NCBI RefSeq assembly: GCF_963583255.1
Contig: NC_084805.1
Span: 13,175,375 to 13,239,374 of the forward strand
Origin: Pyrus communis
Lineage: Eukaryota; Streptophyta; Magnoliopsida; Rosales; Rosaceae
DNA length: 64,000 nt
Reading direction: 5' to 3'
The notes below the pieces were generated by a model. The model saw nothing but the letters and a program-made list of their open reading frames with translations, made no database searches and was not told where the DNA came from. Within the stretch, counting starts at the first letter, position 1, and the number at the start of each line of letters is the position of its first letter. Below, one piece after another: positions 45,470 to 57,725 of this stretch. The translations under genes were made by a program, and so were the position numbers.

Positions 45470-48400
45470 CTTCGAAGTAATATTGTTTCTTTGTTACACA
45501 GGATCGACTTCTCAATTCGGACAAGTTCTTTGGCTACATCAATCATGCATGGTCTTGCTTCCTTTCTGTCTTTGGTGCACAACAGTGCCAGTGCTAAGAA
45601 ATCTTGCAATTGCTGATGTGCTTGCTCATCTGCCTAGACTTCCTCAAGAATGCAGGGATTCAAAATTGTCTTGTATTGACCATTGGAAGCATTTAATTTC
45701 ACTTATTTAGGAACTGATGGGTCTTCTGCTGCTGCTTGATCCACATCCTGAATTTTTTGTCCCATCAAGAATACAATTAAAACCACACCAAAGCTATAAA
45801 CATCAGTTTTTTCGGTGATGTAACTTACACATCATCTTCAACATGCAACTGCTAAGGAGGAATCGTGATCAATAGTGAAAAGTTGGAGAGTTTGGGAAAG
45901 TAGTCATCGTCCAAGAAAATGCATGTGGGCTTTAGATCCTTATGAATGATGGGTATGGGAGATGTAAGTGCATTTGCTTCTTTGCAATTAGCATTCTAGT
46001 TTTCCATGGTAATGATTCAATATCCCCTAAACCTCCATGGCGGTCGAGAACTCCTTTTGCTGCGTATTCAAGCACCAGAGCTGGTATAGAGAACTCTAAG
46101 CAGTAGCCCAAGAGTGTCAAAGCGTTCTTATGCATACTCTTCTGTATCGATATGATAATATCATAAATCGCCATGGACGTAACTTCAACCTCACTAGGCC
46201 AACGCACTTGGAAGTACTTCTTAATGAGAACTGAGCGGTCATCTAAGAAATCTCTGAACAGTAGGTAGGATAAATCCTCACTTAAAAGGCAAGAAGGATC
46301 AAAATTGTCGGTTGCCTTGACGAGCTCATCAGCAGAGTATGTGTGAATATGACTAGATTTTCCATCACACTGAAGCAATGACACGCCACAATCCCGATAT
46401 CCCCAAATACTAGGATAAGCACGTGTTGACCGACATCTGAGGGTGACGAAGCCATTTTAACATGCATGCAAGTGGTATTGGTAAATGATAGTAAATAATT
46501 ATGTAAATAAAAAGAAATACGCAAATGCGGAAACGTGTTCAGAGCATTCAACTAATCAAGAAAATGTGAAAAGAATTATTATACAAAGGTACGAACAAAG
46601 GAATGGGTCCTACAGTGAGAAGACATGAAGATTCCTATACGGAAGTGCCCTAACGTTGGGATTATATGCCTCGATTCTAACTCTTGAAGAGGGGCACAAA
46701 ACAAAGGGTGATGGACCAAAGTTTATAATAATAATACTAATAATAAGAAAACCATTTTCTTTACGAACATACTAACCTCCTGTTTTGAAAACTCATATAG
46801 TACTACATAGTAGGTTTTCTAAAAACTCTGGCATGCCATGAAAAACATTCGTAAAGCATGTACGTATAAACCTGTGCTCAATAATGGTACTATAGTCACC
46901 TAAAGGAAAATCCGTAACACATTTGTAAATCACACCAATGATGTACTCAACTAAAGGTATCATAATCGTCCAAAGGCATAACCATCACCTGAAGGTAAAG
47001 TTGTACGACACTGAGTTCTGCTAGTGAAGAAATATGGTAGGTCCCATCACCTGAAGGTGAAGCTGTACGACTCTAGGTTATGCCAGAGAAGAAATATATA
47101 CATGACATAACACACTGACACTGGTTTTGCCAATAAAGCTGGGAGTATGTCATAAATATCCTAAATTGTGTCCTATGGCCATAGACGTCTACATACTCGT
47201 GTTGTGTGTATGTGCTGTATGAATCCCCATTAGATAAGCACTGTAAATATATCTCAAAAACTCATATCAAATCACCAAAGATCAAAAGCTCAAATCCACA
47301 TCTCATAAATCCAAAATAAATCATATCCGTACATCCATAGAATTTTATTTATGAAAATCCGATAATTCATAACCTTTTGTAAAACGTAAATTTGATAAGT
47401 CATAAATAATGCATAAAACGTACAATCATGAAATCATGCTTTTCATGAATACAAGCCTAAAAATTTTATAAAAATATGCAATTTAAGAAAGGGTCTAGTC
47501 ATAAATATTCCGTGGTCGGGGAGCCGCTCAAACTAGAGAGGACGAGATCACATTCCACCGATGCACCTAAACACAAATAGAAACCATTTAATAAAACTCT
47601 ACTAAAACAATAGAATTTGGGGAAACAGAGAGTGGATTATGATTCGGCACATCGAAAAACCTAAGGAGGGACCTCGGTTCCCCCATGCATCGCTACACGT
47701 TGCCATAGGGTGGCGGCTTGGGAGGCCAAACGCCATCGTATGCGCCGAGATGGGTCACCGGAAAAATTTTCGGCGCTGTCATGGACAACAACGAAGCACA
47801 GTACCTCCGGCGGAGGTGCGTGTGCTCCACGCACCGACCTTGAAATCAGGAAAACGGTTCTGGGTCGGGTAAGATTTGGGTTTTGGGTTGCTAGGTTGGG
47901 CCGGGTTATTAGATTGAGCCCAATTATTGGGTTGGGCCCAGTTTTGGGTTGCAAGTAGGGTTGACTCGGTTTTAGGTCGTGGGTCGGCTGGTTTCTGCAA
48001 AAAATGGCCGTGAATCTAAACAGAGTCCGATTAGCTCCATTTCACAATTATAAGTAGCATGCCATATATGGATTTGAAACTACGAAGGAGAGGAACAAGA
48101 ATATACCACTGGTGTTCTTGCCCGGAAAACTGCTCGAAAGTCATCGAAAAACTGGTTGAAAACCTTCTCTATGTAGTTTTTGCGTCCAAAACACACCAAA
48201 GCGCCTAAAAAACAACCTAATTGTACTTCTAAGCACCATTTACAAAGATTTGGGGTGGTTATCAAACTTACCCATGTCAGAGACGACGAGAATTTGTCGG
48301 AGAATCCTTTGAACAGTGGCGCTGCCACTATGAAGAGAGAGAGAAATAATCCTAGGCTTGGCGTTCGTGAGTCCGACTTTGATCGGTAGAGAAAGGTTAG

Positions 48401-48887
48401 TAAATGTGGTGGTGCGGTGGTCGCCGGAGCTGCGAGAGATGGTTGTTCGGTGTCGAGTTTGCAGAGGAAAAGAGGGACGAGAGGGAGAGTTCTGAGAGAG
48501 ATAAGTGAAGAGAAAGAGTTGAGTGGTGAGGTAAGGTGGCAACAAGAGATTGGGTGAGTCAAGAGAGAGAGAGAGTGAAAAATGAGAGAAGGGCCAGGAA
48601 GGTGGGAGACACAGAAGAGAGGGAGGAATGAGGTGTGGGCCCCATTGGCTCACAAAACAACACGCACAAAATATCTCCCAACATAAAATTACCAAATTGC
48701 GTTTCACGTTCGTAAGTCTGTAAAATCTCCATCTTAGCTCCAAATTCGATTCCGCTTGTGCCCATGCATTCGTAATGATGGATACTACCAGGATACACCA
48801 AGGAAAAGAGTCTTACGCGACACAACAAGACGGTCAACAAAAGTCAATATTTTTGCCTCGAAGAGCGTTTTTGTAAATTCACGAATG
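45470..48887 (-). pseudogene. ZRK-b pseudogene (unit 3)
   Basis: The C-lobe fragment (45470-45830) and the N-lobe/middle (45840-46379) flank the same insertion. The frame after the insertion opens CDGKSSHIHTYSADEL and runs to ...KTRMLIAKK, where a small deletion shifts it. This copy has one copy of the 37-bp segment that is duplicated in units 1 and 2. Exon 1 and the start of exon 2 are gone, because the insertion's right end is fused to sequence matching 10678 of unit 1. Confidence 0.85.
46380..48886. mobile_element. 2.5-kb insertion in ZRK-b (unit 3, 3' end deleted)
   Basis: Begins GACACGCCACAATCCC directly after GAAGCAAT, as in unit 1. It loses its last 40 or so bases where TTCACGAAT joins GGTCTAGGTAGTAC. 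This private deletion also removed the ZRK-b first exon and its upstream block. Confidence 0.75.
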
Positions 48888-49405
48888 GTCTAGGTAGTAC
48901 TCATTCACCCATAATTGGGTTACGTTCGCGTTGTATGTACCTTGTGCTTCACCATGTATGGAGGATTTATATAATATACATGATCGAGACTTAGAGAGCA
49001 TATTTGTATAATTGCATTTGAGAGAATTTTGTATAATTATATGGAAGAAATGGAGAAGGTTCTTGCTCCCTTTGCCGCAACTTCCTTTTCTTGGACCTCT
49101 AGTCCTCCTTTTGTAGTCACTTTGACCTTCTTGAGCAACGGGTTTGATATGTGCACACAATCAGGAGCTGATGTGGACAATGTTGAAAAGTCTTCTTTTA
49201 CGTGGAGACGTCCATGTAAGTCAGGTGAGCATATAGTGTAAACAAGCTTTGCGGATACAATGAATTCCAAACTATATTTTACACTGTCAAACACTTAAAA
49301 CTAGAGAAGATAATTTTGTACGTAGAGAATGAAGAAGGAAAATAATGTTTTTGGTTAGTTATTTTCTGCAGATATTTTCCCCCTTATATAATATAGTGTA
49401 ATTTA

Positions 49406-49574
49406 TGCTACTTAGTATTACAACCTAGTAGTATTCCTCCTCACTTGTAAGTGAGAGATCTTAAGTTTGATTTTCGCCAAAGACGAATTTGAACCATATT
49501 AGTGCTAACTCATTGTGAGGCTAAGCCCATCCAATTCCTCTTAGTGTAAATACTATCGTTTGTTTAAAAAAAAA
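49406..49574 (+). mobile_element. tRNA-derived SINE (unit 3)
   Basis: Duplicate of the unit-1 SINE. Box B has decayed (AGTTTGATTTTCGCC), so this copy is unlikely to be transcribed by Pol III. Confidence 0.7.
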
Positions 49575-49850
49575 TGACAATTTAAATTAGGTGACTTTTT
49601 GAATTAAATGAGACTATAATATTTTACAGTTTCCAAGTTCATTGCTATATATGCAATGTGAAAGTTCAATATAAATTCGAAGAGACTTGATCTTTGAAAT
49701 TTGTTACAAATTAATAGAAAAATGAATATAGTAGTAACAAATCAAAAATAACAACACCAATATTTGTTACGGAAGAGACTGATCGGCTTCCAAACACAAA
49801 CACGCTGTTGAACCGATATCAGTACTTCTGAAAACAGATATGAATTAAAG

Positions 49851-50820
49851 CTAGCTAGGAAAAGTTGACTCGTCAATTCGAATGAGTTCTCTGGCTACAT
49901 CGGTCATATATGGCCTTCTTTCAATTTCGTATTGAGTGCATGACAATGCCAGTTGTAGGAAATCATGCAACTGCTGCAGTACTTGCTCATCTCCCCCTAC
50001 CTCCTCTAATATTTTCGGGCCCACAATTGTTTCAAACTCGTCAGCATACGATTCCACATACTCAAAAATTGAATTATAACCTTCTTCCCGGTTTACAAAG
50101 GAGCGAGCATTTTTTCCGGTGAATAATACAAGTAAAATCACACCAAAGCTGTAGACATCCGATTTTTCTGAGATGCGGCTAGAACAGAGGTAGACAGGAT
50201 CAATGTATGGTAATATTCCATGCACGGGAACATCTTCAACATCCAATTGATTAGGAGGAATGGTTATGGAGTAAGAGAAGTGTGAGAGTTTGGGAGTGTA
50301 GTCGTCGTCCAATAAAATGCAGTGGGGTGTCAGATCCCTATAAATTATGGGCCTTGGTAGAGCGGTATGGAGATATGTAACTGCACTAGCAATCTGCTTG
50401 GCAATACGCAATCTAGTATTCCATGGTAATAGAAGTTGACGGCCTTTATCTCCTGTTAAGCTTCCATCATGGTGGAGAACTCCCTTTGATGCATATTCAT
50501 GCACCAGAGCTGGTATAGGAAGCTCTAAGCAGCACCCCAATAGTTTTAAAACATTCTCATGGGTGCTCATCTGTACTGAAATGGCAATGTCACGAATAGC
50601 CGCAGACCTAATTTCATCCACATTGAGCCAACTGGAAGACCTAATCATGTTCTTATAGTATGATGACTCCATATCTCTTTCCTTCCTTCTCAAGCAAGGC
50701 AGCTTTGAGATCCTGGTACAAAAAATAGTTAACGAATTAAAATGCGAATTCAGGTTCGAAATTAAAGCTCTATAGGAGAATGAAAATTATAACTTACAAT
50801 TGCAGCAGTTTTGAAGGCAT
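49851..50820 (-). CDS. ZRK-c pseudokinase with 65-residue N-lobe deletion (unit 3)
   Basis: Exon 1 (50820-50798, MPSKLLQ) and exon 2 (50712-49851) with the same splice sites as unit 2 give about 294 aa. A 195-bp in-frame deletion joins SSYYKN directly to MIRSSSW. It removes the LLEELIASCD and SAGELMRATDNF segments and the beta-3 strand with its Lys. The rest is intact to the stop: YRDLTPHCILL, SHF, EKSDVYSFGV. It could still be translated, but it lacks parts that ZRKs use in partner contacts, so it may be a decaying copy or an altered adaptor. The C-terminal part is nearly identical to unit 2. Confidence 0.7.
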
Positions 50821-51043
50821 TGTTTTATCTCAACTGATGCTTTTATACCACCAAAGGCCTCTTAGGATTGGAATTGGATTGCACCAAGTAAACAGTAATC
50901 GATCAATTTCACAAACGAATCCACTGCAGATGGTCTGTGCAAGCAAAGCAGAAGTCGTAGCTACTCCAATGATCAGTGTTGAATTTTATTATGCTTTTTA
51001 AGGTCCACGGTGGCATCGAATGATAAGCCCTGTGAACAATAAC

Positions 51044-51488
51044 ATGCAGTGGTATCTGCCGGCCAAAGAAAACCACACGAAACTAGTAATTTTGTTTTTT
51101 AGTCACCAGACAGAGAAAAAGACAAAAAATTTGTCAATTACACACAAATAAAAAGAAAGGAGCTGGAAAGTAACACATATCGGCAGAACCCCATGATGTA
51201 ATTTTCAAGAAGAAGCAGTGGTCATTGGAAGTTTCATCGAACTTTCAAAAATAGAAAACATCTACAAAGTTTTATTACGAATCTTCATTTACAGAAGGAG
51301 GAAGATCATAGGGCAGTTGATGAAAAAGTTGAGGTTTCATCATAAAATTAATTGGCAATATGAGGTGTAGCCCAAATACTTATAAGCATATGCAAATTCT
51401 CTCTTTTCTCGATGCGAGATTCACTCTTAGCACGTCTCCTCACATGTGCGGCGAATTTTCAAGTCTAAAACGAAGACAACATAATTGG
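51044..51488 (-). promoter_or_regulatory. ZRK-c upstream block (unit 3)
   Basis: Copy of 12993-13436, upstream of the ZRK-c with the N-lobe deletion. Confidence 0.5.
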
Positions 51489-53262
51489 TGACACATCCCA
51501 ACACAGATATCCACGGGGACACCGAAATCGAGGGACATAGGCCTACACTTGGAATGTAATGAAGTCATAATATGGAAATGATGTGTAAAAGTACAAATAA
51601 ATTACTGTAAGAGTATGAGTAGAGTGCGCATTGAGTGTGATGAACCTTAAATAAATGCATGACTAGAAATTAGAGAATCAAAATATCTAAAGCGAAAGTA
51701 TGTAATGTAACACATCTAAAATACAATGTAACACATCCAAAGATGTTAATCACAAAATTATTAAGAATAATCCCTACACCGGTGAGCGAATCCTATGACG
51801 TCACGCCTCCACATCAAGAATTTTGAAGCCTACTAAATCTTGGAGGGGCACAAAAAAAAAAAAAAAAAAAAAAAAGTGTGAGTGGGAAAAAAATAAAGAT
51901 TTCAAAAATTATTTATCTATTTCGAACATACTAACCCCTTGTTGTAAAAACCTGTATATTAATCAAAATCGTACCACATCGTAAGTTAGAAAAACCAAGG
52001 CAATAATGTAAAAGCCAGTATTTCAAAAATACAAATAAATTGCGTAAATCCTAATATAAAGTCATTATGAAGAAACTAGAGGTTAAAAATCACGAATTCC
52101 AAATATCTTGTTGTAAACCGTAATAAATCTGAAATATCATAGGATCAATGAAAAGTTGATATCTTAAGCAGGTAAATCATAAATCATCAATAAACATATA
52201 TGGTATGCTCATCAAATAATGCAGACACAAGAGCTCATGCAGTGCATTTTGATATGAACATGCTGAGTGTGTAAATCTACACTCTAGTACTGCATACACT
52301 TAAAGTTGGTGCTAAGCACATCACATGCGAGTCCTATATGCATGTGCAACTAGTACAGGCTGGCACATGTAACAGATCAAATGTGAGTATAACAATGCAA
52401 TATGAACCTACACGTGAAGCTAGTCCTGATCTGGGACAGTACTATAGACACCATGCAAGCATATGTGATGAGAAAATAAATCATATGAAAATACGTCATG
52501 TCTAATCTCTCAAATCCCAATTGTCACAAATCTTATTATCGCATAAAGCATTGCATTTCTGAAAGTAAAGCACGACGGTAAAACGTTTCACAAGGAAGGT
52601 TCTCCAAGCTCATAAATTATACAATATCGTCATCACATAAAACACTTGTGCTTTCTAAAACAAGGTATTATATCAAGCATTTCATAAAACCAAGTTCGAA
52701 ATCATATAAGTAAAATATGATTTAGAAAGCAAAGCCCACTCAGATATACACTGTCTGATCATAAACGCCTTGTCATGCACGCTCTTTGTAATACATGGGA
52801 TATTACTCTATTCTAAAATTGGGGAGGGGGTGACTGTAGCATAGCTTCAGTGAATCTGAAATTGGGGGATTTCAATTTATTTACGGGATTGCCACTTCTT
52901 TTTCCAATTTCTTTTGGGCCTGGGGGTCTGCGTTAGGCCCTCCCAGCCATGTTTGTTTGTATTGTTTATTTGGGTTGTTAAATACTGGGCCGTGTGAAAA
53001 TGACTTGAATACCTATTTTTGCGATCCAAAGGCCGAAAAATATAAGTACGATGGGCATTATTGTCATTTTAGGTCTGGGAGTGGGTGGGGTGGCTATCGA
53101 TGGAATTGGAGGGAGTGTTACGGAGAGAAGAAGAGGAGGGATGAATCCATGGAATTCCGGGATTAGACTGGATTCGGCGACGAAATTACAGAGAGAGAAA
53201 GAGCAAGGCAGGGATGGGGGCATTTGACGGATGATTACTCTACTTATGCTGGTTATCACTCG
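51489..53262. mobile_element. Second unclassified insertion (unit 3)
   Basis: Copy of 13437-15230. The A tract is shorter (about 24 bases, 51852-51875). Confidence 0.5.
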
Positions 53263-53318
53263 ATTTTGCTACGTACACTCATTGTCTTTCCACTGTTGGT
53301 AGAGAGAACCAGAGAAAC

Positions 53319-53372
53319 ATGAAGGTCGGTGCAGCGGCTGCTTCCAAGTCCGTCGCACGGAGTTGAAATGGG
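53319..53372 (+). other. GC-rich captured first exon, frameshifted (unit 3)
   Basis: Same origin as 15287-15355, but two small deletions shift the frame into a TGA. The exon is therefore not under coding constraint in this copy. Confidence 0.4.
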
Positions 53373-53404
53373 TAAGCAGCAGATGCAAAACCCAGATGGA
53401 AAAA

Positions 53405-53985
53405 CCCATCAAACACCATATGATCTCCACTATCCCCTCTTAAACTTCCATGGTAGTACGATTTGGTCTTCACTAGCAACCTGTTTTGCAATATGCAATC
53501 TAACGTTCCATGGTAGTACGATTTGATCTTCACTATCCCCTCTTAAACTTCCATCACCATTGAGAACTCCTTTTGCTGCATTTGCATGCACCATAACTGG
53601 TGCAGGGAGCTCTAAGCAGCAGCCCAAAAGTTTTAAAATATTCTCGTGGTTGCTCATCTGTATGGAAATGGCAATGTCACGAATAGCCCGAGACCTAGGT
53701 ATATCCTCATGGATGCCGATGATGTACTTTGCGATGATAATTGATCGGCCATCTAGAAATCCCCTCAACATTTTGTAGTGTGATTCCTCTCGTACAATGC
53801 GAGTAGGATGGAAGCTGGTGGTTGCCCTCACGATGTCATCAGCAGAGTAACATTAAATAGGATGAGATGTTCCATCAGAAGAAGCAACGAGATCCTCTAA
53901 TAATTTGCTTAGATTCTTCTAGTATGATGACTCTGTTCCTTCTTTCTCAAAAATGGCAGCTTTGAGAATCTGGTAAAAATATATA
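53405..53985 (-). pseudogene. ZRK-d N-terminal half (unit 3)
   Basis: Same structure and same early stop as in units 1 and 2. The N-lobe frame from RATTSFHPTR to LPWNVRLHIAKQ is open over about 133 codons. The C-lobe is missing. Confidence 0.78.
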
Positions 53986-54469
53986 TGCGTATGTAACACA
54001 CAAATAATTAGTGAAACTATACATCTTTCTTATTGGCCAAAAACAAAATAATGGTTGAACGCAAAGACAGAGACTTTTTCTTTTCTTTTTCAGCTAGGAA
54101 AGAAAAAGACAATCAGTCACTTATAAGGAAAGAAAAAAAAAAAAAAAAAAAAGAAGGAACTGGAAAATTAGAATGTATAATCGCACCTTTAATTCGAAGG
54201 AACTAGAAAGTGAGTTCCGCATACCATATACTCCCCCTTCACACCCTCGGTTATTTTTAGCCTTTGGGCTAAATAAATCAAAGGGGAATTAAGAAAAATA
54301 AATAAATAAAGGTATGTAGAAGGAGAAAATGAGTGTGCCAAAATGAGTTCCGCTTGTTAAAAACCTACCATTCAATGCCAAACTACCTTTTCACCCCTTT
54401 TGAGGATCCAACCATGACAATCACATAAAAACTACTACATTGCATTACCACTATCCAGACTTTACTAGT

Positions 54470-54780
54470 TAGACTTCTCGATTTAGAGGAGTTCTTTAGC
54501 CACATCTATCTTATCTGGCATTCGTTCACTTTTATCTTGGGTGCAAACCAATTCTAATGCTAGAAAATCGTGCAAGTGTTGTTATACTTGTGCATCTCCT
54601 GTTATCTCCCCAAATATTTTAGGGTCCACAATTGTCTAAATCTACCCGATATCACTAGCAAGTACTTTCACATATGCAATAATCGATTGGTATTCTCCTG
54701 CGTCATATTTATCTACGGCTTTTTGTCCCGTCAAGAATGCAAGTAAATGCACACCAAAGCTACAGAGATGTGTCCATTCT
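54470..54780 (-). pseudogene. ZRK-e C-terminal fragment (unit 3)
   Basis: Copy of 16490-16790 with a few further substitutions. Confidence 0.75.
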
Positions 54781-54784
54781 ACAA

Positions 54785-56108
54785 CTAAGAAAATTCTGCG
54801 GATAAAAGTTATAGAACTCACACTTCTACTCTTAATCTAACTCTTCTTCATTATTAATTTATCTGATTGGCCTATACATGATGAATCTCACTAATTGATT
54901 TCCATGATACTGCTTATATAAATGAAATTCTGTAGGGTCTCTTATATTGGTTTCTCCTAAAATATTCGATACACTCCATTCTATTTCTTCTAGTTTAAAC
55001 ATATTGGCCTTCTTGGCTTTGAGTACTGAAATACCTTTACTTTCAAATATATCTAGATTCTTATTCAAATCTAGTCTAGTTTTAATATTGCTATTAACTT
55101 GTAATTTTCTATAAGTTGTCCTTAGTTTCCATCATATCGTATCTTATAGATTTGACCGAAATTTGAATATATTTGTAAAAGTCTTTGAATGGAAGCATAA
55201 ATTCTGGTTGACAATAGATTACTCTAGCATTTTCTGATCTAGTTGTCTGTATCTTGCATCTAAAATGCTTATTAAAACCTTCACCCTTGACTGCGGTCTG
55301 GTTGAACTTTTGACTCCTACTACTATTGTTCCAAGATATAAAATTATATTTTCTATCTATTTTGTCCTAAGATTCTTTGGTTACTAAATTAATTCTACTG
55401 ACATCCTTTTTGTCTACTACTCTTATTATCTGTTCTTGATAATGAACTAAACCATTGTCCCATTTTATATAAATTTTTAGGGCTCAAGAGATGTGAAGTG
55501 TTATTTCAAAAAACTTCTGTTTCTCCTTCGGTATCTATTTCTTCTTCTGTTCTTACAAGTTCTTTCCATTTGTTATTGTTTTGAAAAGCACCTGTAAAAT
55601 AATAACACTTAAGATTAAGGCCAAAAGCCTCATGCACCACGATGAATGAAGGAGGAGGGTTATCCGAAGAATTTCCGATGCCAAAGTTAGAATTCTAAAA
55701 AGAACGTAATAGGAGTTTGTGCACAGTAAATGGCTTAGCATTTTAGTGGGATAAGTGGTGTATTTATAGGAGGGTGGCTGACCCTTAGGGTGAGGAGTGA
55801 CCGGCCATAGATGGTGGTAATTGGAGAATAATTGTAAGATATTATGTGAAATAATATTTTACAATTAACATGGCAATTATTCCTAAATTAAATATGAAGT
55901 TTTGGGAGTTACCTTTTGAATAAAATTAATAAGAAATTGATGAGGAGTGATGAGAGGGATTTGAATAAATACCATATTGATCACATATGACTCTTCCTTG
56001 ATTGAGCCGTTATTGTCTGTTGCATGTGTGTGGGAATCCTGGTATGCCTCAAAGGTAATTTTGTCATTTTAACCCAAAAGTCCATGTGTCACCTTCATAC
56101 CTTTTTGC
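54785..56108 (-). mobile_element. Degenerate LTR-bearing element (unit 3)
   Basis: Copy of 16795-18180 with small private deletions, for example loss of the second AAATATATCTAG segment near 55080 and of about 30 bases near 55237. Confidence 0.6.
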
Positions 56109-56414
56109 TCCACATGAATCCTTTCGTACAACGCGAGAAGAATGGATGTTGTTGGTTGCCGTGATGAGGTCATCAGCAGAGTAACAATGAATAGGATGAG
56201 ATTCTCCATCACTAGAAGTAAAGAGATCCTCTAATAACCTTTTTTAGGTTCTTGTAGTTTGACAACTCAATATCTCTTTCTGCCTTTCTCAAGCATGGAA
56301 GCTTTGAGAACCTAGTACAAAAATAGTTAACGAATTAATATACAATTTCAGGTTTAAAATTAAACTTATGAACGTGAAAACTATAACTTACAATTGCAAC
56401 AGTTTTGATGGCAT
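56109..56414 (-). pseudogene. ZRK-e N-terminal fragment with exon 1 (unit 3)
   Basis: Copy of 18181-18486. Exon 1 starts at 56414 (MPSKLLQ) with GTAAGT, and exon 2 follows TTGTACTAG. The poly-A frameshift is also present. This copy lacks the ACCCATC insertion of unit 1 near the SDG codons. Confidence 0.75.
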
Positions 56415-56616
56415 TGTTTTATCTCAACTGATTCTTGTTTAGCACCAAAAGCCTTTTAGGATTAGAATTAGATCACACCAAGTAAACAGTAATCGATCAA
56501 TTTCTCCGTGTCCGCTGCAGATGGTATCTGCAACCAGAGCAGAACTTGTAGCTACTCCCCCAAGTTTCATTTTCTCCACAATGGTGGCATCGAATGATCA
56601 GCCTGCTATGAATAAC

Positions 56617-56925
56617 ATGCAGTGGTGACAGCCGCCTAAAGAAATTTACATGAAACTATTTTTGTCTTTTCATTATTAGAGACAAAGCAAAAGACAAATA
56701 ACCTGTCAACTATAAATAAAGTAGAAAGTCATGAAGAATTAATATATTCTAACCCACCTCCATATTCACAAATCTTCTGCTACATATCAGCAAAACCCCA
56801 CAACGTACTTTTCATTCAAGGAGCAGATGTGATTGGGAGTTTCATTGAATTCTCAAATGAATTACAAGATCGCAAACACTTACAAAGTTTCAATAACAGC
56901 CTTAAATATAAAGAACGAGAGAGAG
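56617..56925 (-). promoter_or_regulatory. ZRK-e upstream block (unit 3)
   Basis: Copy of 18689-18995. Confidence 0.5.
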
Positions 56926-56929
56926 CTAT

Positions 56930-57165
56930 AACATTGACTTTGCAATTGTATAGGAGGAACTGTTATAGAGAAAGAGAAGTAGCTATGTTTTAGGAACAAA
57001 GTCATGGCCCAAGAAAATACGACTAGGTGTTAGATCTCTCTGCATGATGTGCGTATGAAGGGTGGAATTGGAGATATGCAAATGCATTCACAAGTCGCTT
57101 TGCAATACACAATTTAGTTCTCCATGGTAATAAGGATTGATCTTAATTTGTCATTGTCGAAAGGA
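56930..57165 (-). pseudogene. ZRK catalytic-loop fragment (unit 3)
   Basis: Copy of 19000-19240. Confidence 0.6.
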
Positions 57166-57419
57166 AGATGCAACATCAAGATATTCTAAAGAGTAGTGAG
57201 CAACATGGAAATCGAACTTGCCTTGAAATCGTTAGATATACACATTCATGCAAACTAGGTAGCTACAGGTTCACTATCTCTTTGCTAAACAAACAGATAA
57301 GGATTGACCTAGTTCTGCACCATGTTTCAAAATCACATGTCAGACCGTGCAAAAGATCGACCTTCAAGAATGCCAGTGCCAAGAGTACTGATTAATGTAT
57401 TTGATTTTTAACACGTTGC

Positions 57420-57471
57420 TCTCTTCTTCTTCTTCTTCTTCTTCTTCTTTTTTTTTTTTTTTTTTTTTTTT
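57420..57471 (+). repeat. CTT microsatellite plus T tract (unit 3)
   Basis: Longer CTT array than in unit 1, followed by a T tract of about 25. Confidence 0.9.
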
Positions 57472-57725
57472 CTCATTAATTAGGTTGCAATCAATGTTTG
57501 GATGGAGAAAGAAAAGGCAACATCAAAAACTCCTCACAAATAATGATCAAAACGGGAAAATGCAATTTATAAGTACACAAGAAATCCAAAGAGATCTAAT
57601 CTGAGCTATCATATTTGTTACAAATTAACAGAAAAATGAAAATAATAGCAACACATTAACAACCAACACCATACAAAGGTTAGTGAGTTCAACATTCAGG
57701 ACACTGATCATCTTCCAACCACTAG

